Below, piece after piece: positions 62,305-64,000 of a stretch of DNA of 64,000 bases. How positions within the stretch are numbered: the stretch's first letter is position 1; every line of letters starts with the position of its first letter. Under the pieces are notes generated by a model, which saw only the letters and a list, made by a program, of their open reading frames with translations, was not told where the DNA came from and ran no database searches. This DNA is from Salinibius halmophilus (GTDB taxonomy: Bacteria; Pseudomonadota; Gammaproteobacteria; Pseudomonadales; Natronospirillaceae): positions 135,164 to 199,163 of the forward strand of contig NZ_QPEP01000007.1 in assembly GCF_003577475.1 (NCBI RefSeq). The letters run 5' to 3'. Made by a program: the position numbers and the translations under genes.

Positions 62305-63257
62305 GCGCTGGCTCCCTTAAGAAAGCGGCGAATTTTGCTTTGGTTTTTCTGGCTTGCTAATTGAGGGTTGGTGATTTGATCAACGGAAAAGTTGATTAGG
62401 GTAAGAGCGGCCCCAGTCCACATAATGGCAACTGCCGGTGGCACCAGTTCCCACCAGGCGCCAAAACTAATGGCTTGGTTGCTTTGTGCCCAATACAACA
62501 TGGTGCCCCACGTCACTGCACTGGGGTCGCCAATGCCGATAAATTCAAGGCCAGCTTCGGCAAGAATGGCGTAAATGGTTCCTAGAACAAAGCCTCCAAC
62601 GGTGAGCGAGAGCATGTTTGGAAATATTTGAATCAGCACAATGCGCCATTTACGCTCACCAATGAGCTCGGCGGCGGTAATAAACTCCTTATTTTTTAAG
62701 GTGAGCGTTTGCGTTCGCAGCACCCTTGCCGACCAAGCCCAGCCGGTTATGGCAAAAACTACCCCAATCACAAACGGGCTAGCGCCGCCATCAAAAAAAC
62801 TTGCCATCACAATAATTAACGGCAATCCTGGAATCACCAGCATTACATTGGTTAAGAATGTTAGTAGCTCATCTACTACACCACCAAAGTAGCCAGCGCT
62901 TACACCAATTACGATCGCTATGGCAACAGACAATAAACTTGCAGTGAAGCCAACCAATAATGAGGTTCGACCCCCATATACCAGCTGAGTGAACACATCT
63001 TTGCCCATGCGTGTGGTCCCTAAAATGTGCTCGGCCGAAGGTGGCTCATGCGAGCCACCCGCGCGGCGCTGAGGGTCGTAGTCACTCAACAAAGGAGCGC
63101 TTAAGCTCATTAGTAAAATAGCGAGTAACATCAACAGGCCAATAGCGCCTTTACTGTCGAGCAAAAACATCCTCAATGGCGCCGGTAAGCGAGCAAATTT
63201 TTGCTTATTTTTTAGGTTGAGTGCGGTTTCTAGTTTTGCGGTATCTATTTGGTTCAT
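62301..63257 (-). CDS. Peptide-type ABC permease, DppC-like
   Basis: 318 residues. A cytoplasmic N-terminus leads to TM1 (GAIGLLMLLAILLMSLSAPLL, ~34-54), then LLSDYDPQRR-like periplasmic sequence with EHILGTTRMGKDVFTQLVYG, the DppC-family motif. The EAA loop region is FITAAELIGERKWRIVLIQI (~197-216), ending with FPNML. Overlaps both neighbours by ATGA, so the three transporter genes are translated as one unit. Confidence 0.9.
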   Translation of the reverse strand: MNQIDTAKLETALNLKNKQKFARLPAPLRMFLLDSKGAIGLLMLLAILLMSLSAPLLSDYDPQRRAGGSHEPPSAEHILGTTRMGKDVFTQLVYGGRTSLLVGFTASLLSVAIAIVIGVSAGYFGGVVDELLTFLTNVMLVIPGLPLIIVMASFFDGGASPFVIGVVFAITGWAWSARVLRTQTLTLKNKEFITAAELIGERKWRIVLIQIFPNMLSLTVGGFVLGTIYAILAEAGLEFIGIGDPSAVTWGTMLYWAQSNQAISFGAWWELVPPAVAIMWTGAALTLINFSVDQITNPQLASQKNQSKIRRFLKGASA

Positions 63258-64000
63258 GCTGCCTCCGCATATCTTAGGCGAGGATCAAGAAGCACATTGG
63301 CAAAGTCGGAAATTAGATTAGCCACCAGTACGCAAGCAGTTACTAGCAATAGTTGGCTTTGAATAAAGGCGTAATCGCGCGCTTGAATGGCAGCCAGTGA
63401 AAACTTGCCCAGGCCTGGGTAGTTAAACATTACTTCCACAATGTAGGCGCCCCCTAACACATAACCAAAGGTCATGGCCAGTGAGGTTATCTGCGGCAAT
63501 ATGGCATTGCGTGCGGCGTAGCGATACACCACGCGCCGCTCGCTTAGACCTTTGGCCTGTGCCAAGGTGATAAAGTCCTGATTAATAAGGTTGATCATGT
63601 TGTTGCGCATACCCAGATGCCAGCTACCGATGCCAACAATAATCATGGTTAGCAATGGCACCACAGCATGGTAGGCAACGGCTGAGATAAACTCCCAAGT
63701 AAAACCAGGTATGACCATTGGCGGATGAGCGCGCCCAAGTGGAAACCACTCTAGTTGGTAGCACAGACCGTAGAATAGCAACAGCGCAATTACTGGCTGT
63801 GAAAACGCATATAGCATGACGTTAAATGGGGTGAAAAATGAATCAAAAAACTTTCCCTGGCCCCACGCGGCTTTAATGCCCATCAGCATGCCTAAAGCGA
63901 AGCAAACACTGATTGAAATGCCTACGAGGAAGAGTGTCCATCCCATCGCGTAGAAGAGGGTTTCAGCCACAGGGGCAGGGAAGTTGGTTGTGGAGATGCC
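63254..64000 (-). CDS. Peptide-type ABC permease, DppB-like, 5' end outside window
   Basis: The frame is open through 64000 (the residues GISTTNFPAPV precede the GTG at 63970), so this is the C-terminal ~249 residues of a DppB-like permease. Family features: transmembrane segments separated by the EAA loop RNNMINLINQDFITLAQAKG (~117-136 from 63970), RYAARNAILPQITSLA, and a C-terminal DPRLRY. Remaining genes of the transporter (binding protein, more of dppB) lie beyond the right edge. Confidence 0.88.
   Translation of the reverse strand, partial: GISTTNFPAPVAETLFYAMGWTLFLVGISISVCFALGMLMGIKAAWGQGKFFDSFFTPFNVMLYAFSQPVIALLLFYGLCYQLEWFPLGRAHPPMVIPGFTWEFISAVAYHAVVPLLTMIIVGIGSWHLGMRNNMINLINQDFITLAQAKGLSERRVVYRYAARNAILPQITSLAMTFGYVLGGAYIVEVMFNYPGLGKFSLAAIQARDYAFIQSQLLLVTACVLVANLISDFANVLLDPRLRYAEAA

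Overview
The window looks like a chromosomal segment from a gammaproteobacterium, probably marine or brackish. The grounds are the photoactive yellow protein cluster, the Hmu-type haem operon, the Fur-box-like site and the REP-like intergenic repeats. No rRNA, tRNA, integrase, transposase of a complete IS, or CRISPR array was seen. About three quarters of the window (1 to ~49.2 kb) is one long defence island; the rest is metabolism and signalling.

Region 1 (1-8881, + strand) starts inside a winged-helix-like gene. That gene is coupled to a coiled-coil McrB-family AAA+ protein and a DUF2357 (McrC-like) zinc-ribbon protein, followed by a phospholipase-D-fold nuclease. A Septu-type pair comes next (PtuA ATPase and PtuB HNH nuclease). 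Region 2 (9044-31667, + strand) is a BREX locus: brxA, brxB, brxC, pglX, then about 9.7 kb of accessory genes, then pglZ and an unrecognised 741-residue zinc-ribbon protein. The accessory block has two dynamin-like GTPases, a membrane-anchored protein with an internal duplication, a HerA/DUF87 ATPase, an LHH-nuclease/SUKH-immunity pair and an HNH endonuclease. No brxL is visible. Region 3 (31725-35578, - strand) is a translationally coupled pair of paralogous DECH-box SF2 ATPases, convergent with region 2 across a hairpin.

Region 4 (35.6-42.5 kb) is a patchwork: a broken gene fossil, a small membrane protein, a possible PD-(D/E)XK protein, a HEPN protein, two paralogous genes (one with a SEC-C zinc motif), a decayed Rpn-family nuclease and several dispersed repeats. 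Region 5 (42489-49201, - strand) is a complete type I Wadjet operon, jetABCD.

Region 6 (49.4-53.1 kb, + strand) is the haem utilisation operon hmuSTUV behind a Fur-box-like site; no TonB receptor gene is in the window. Region 7 (53.3-60.5 kb) has a chemoreceptor gene and then a photoreceptor cluster: a tandem-PAS protein, photoactive yellow protein (PYP), a second chemoreceptor lacking a periplasmic sensor domain, and an aromatic amino-acid ammonia-lyase. The convergent 4-coumarate:CoA ligase gene lies at the end of this cluster. Lyase and ligase would make and activate the p-coumaroyl chromophore that attaches to PYP Cys65; the chemoreceptor and PAS protein suggest that light signals into chemotaxis. 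Region 8 (60.5-64.0 kb, - strand) is a peptide/oligopeptide-type ABC transporter (fused double ATPase, two permeases, the last cut by the window end). It lies upstream of the ligase gene on the same strand.

The strongest candidates for undescribed biology are the dynamin-dynamin-membrane protein-HerA block inside BREX, the coupled DECH-box pair, the McrB/DUF2357/PLD cluster, and the PYP-PAS-chemoreceptor module with a glutamine where the model PYP has Glu46.
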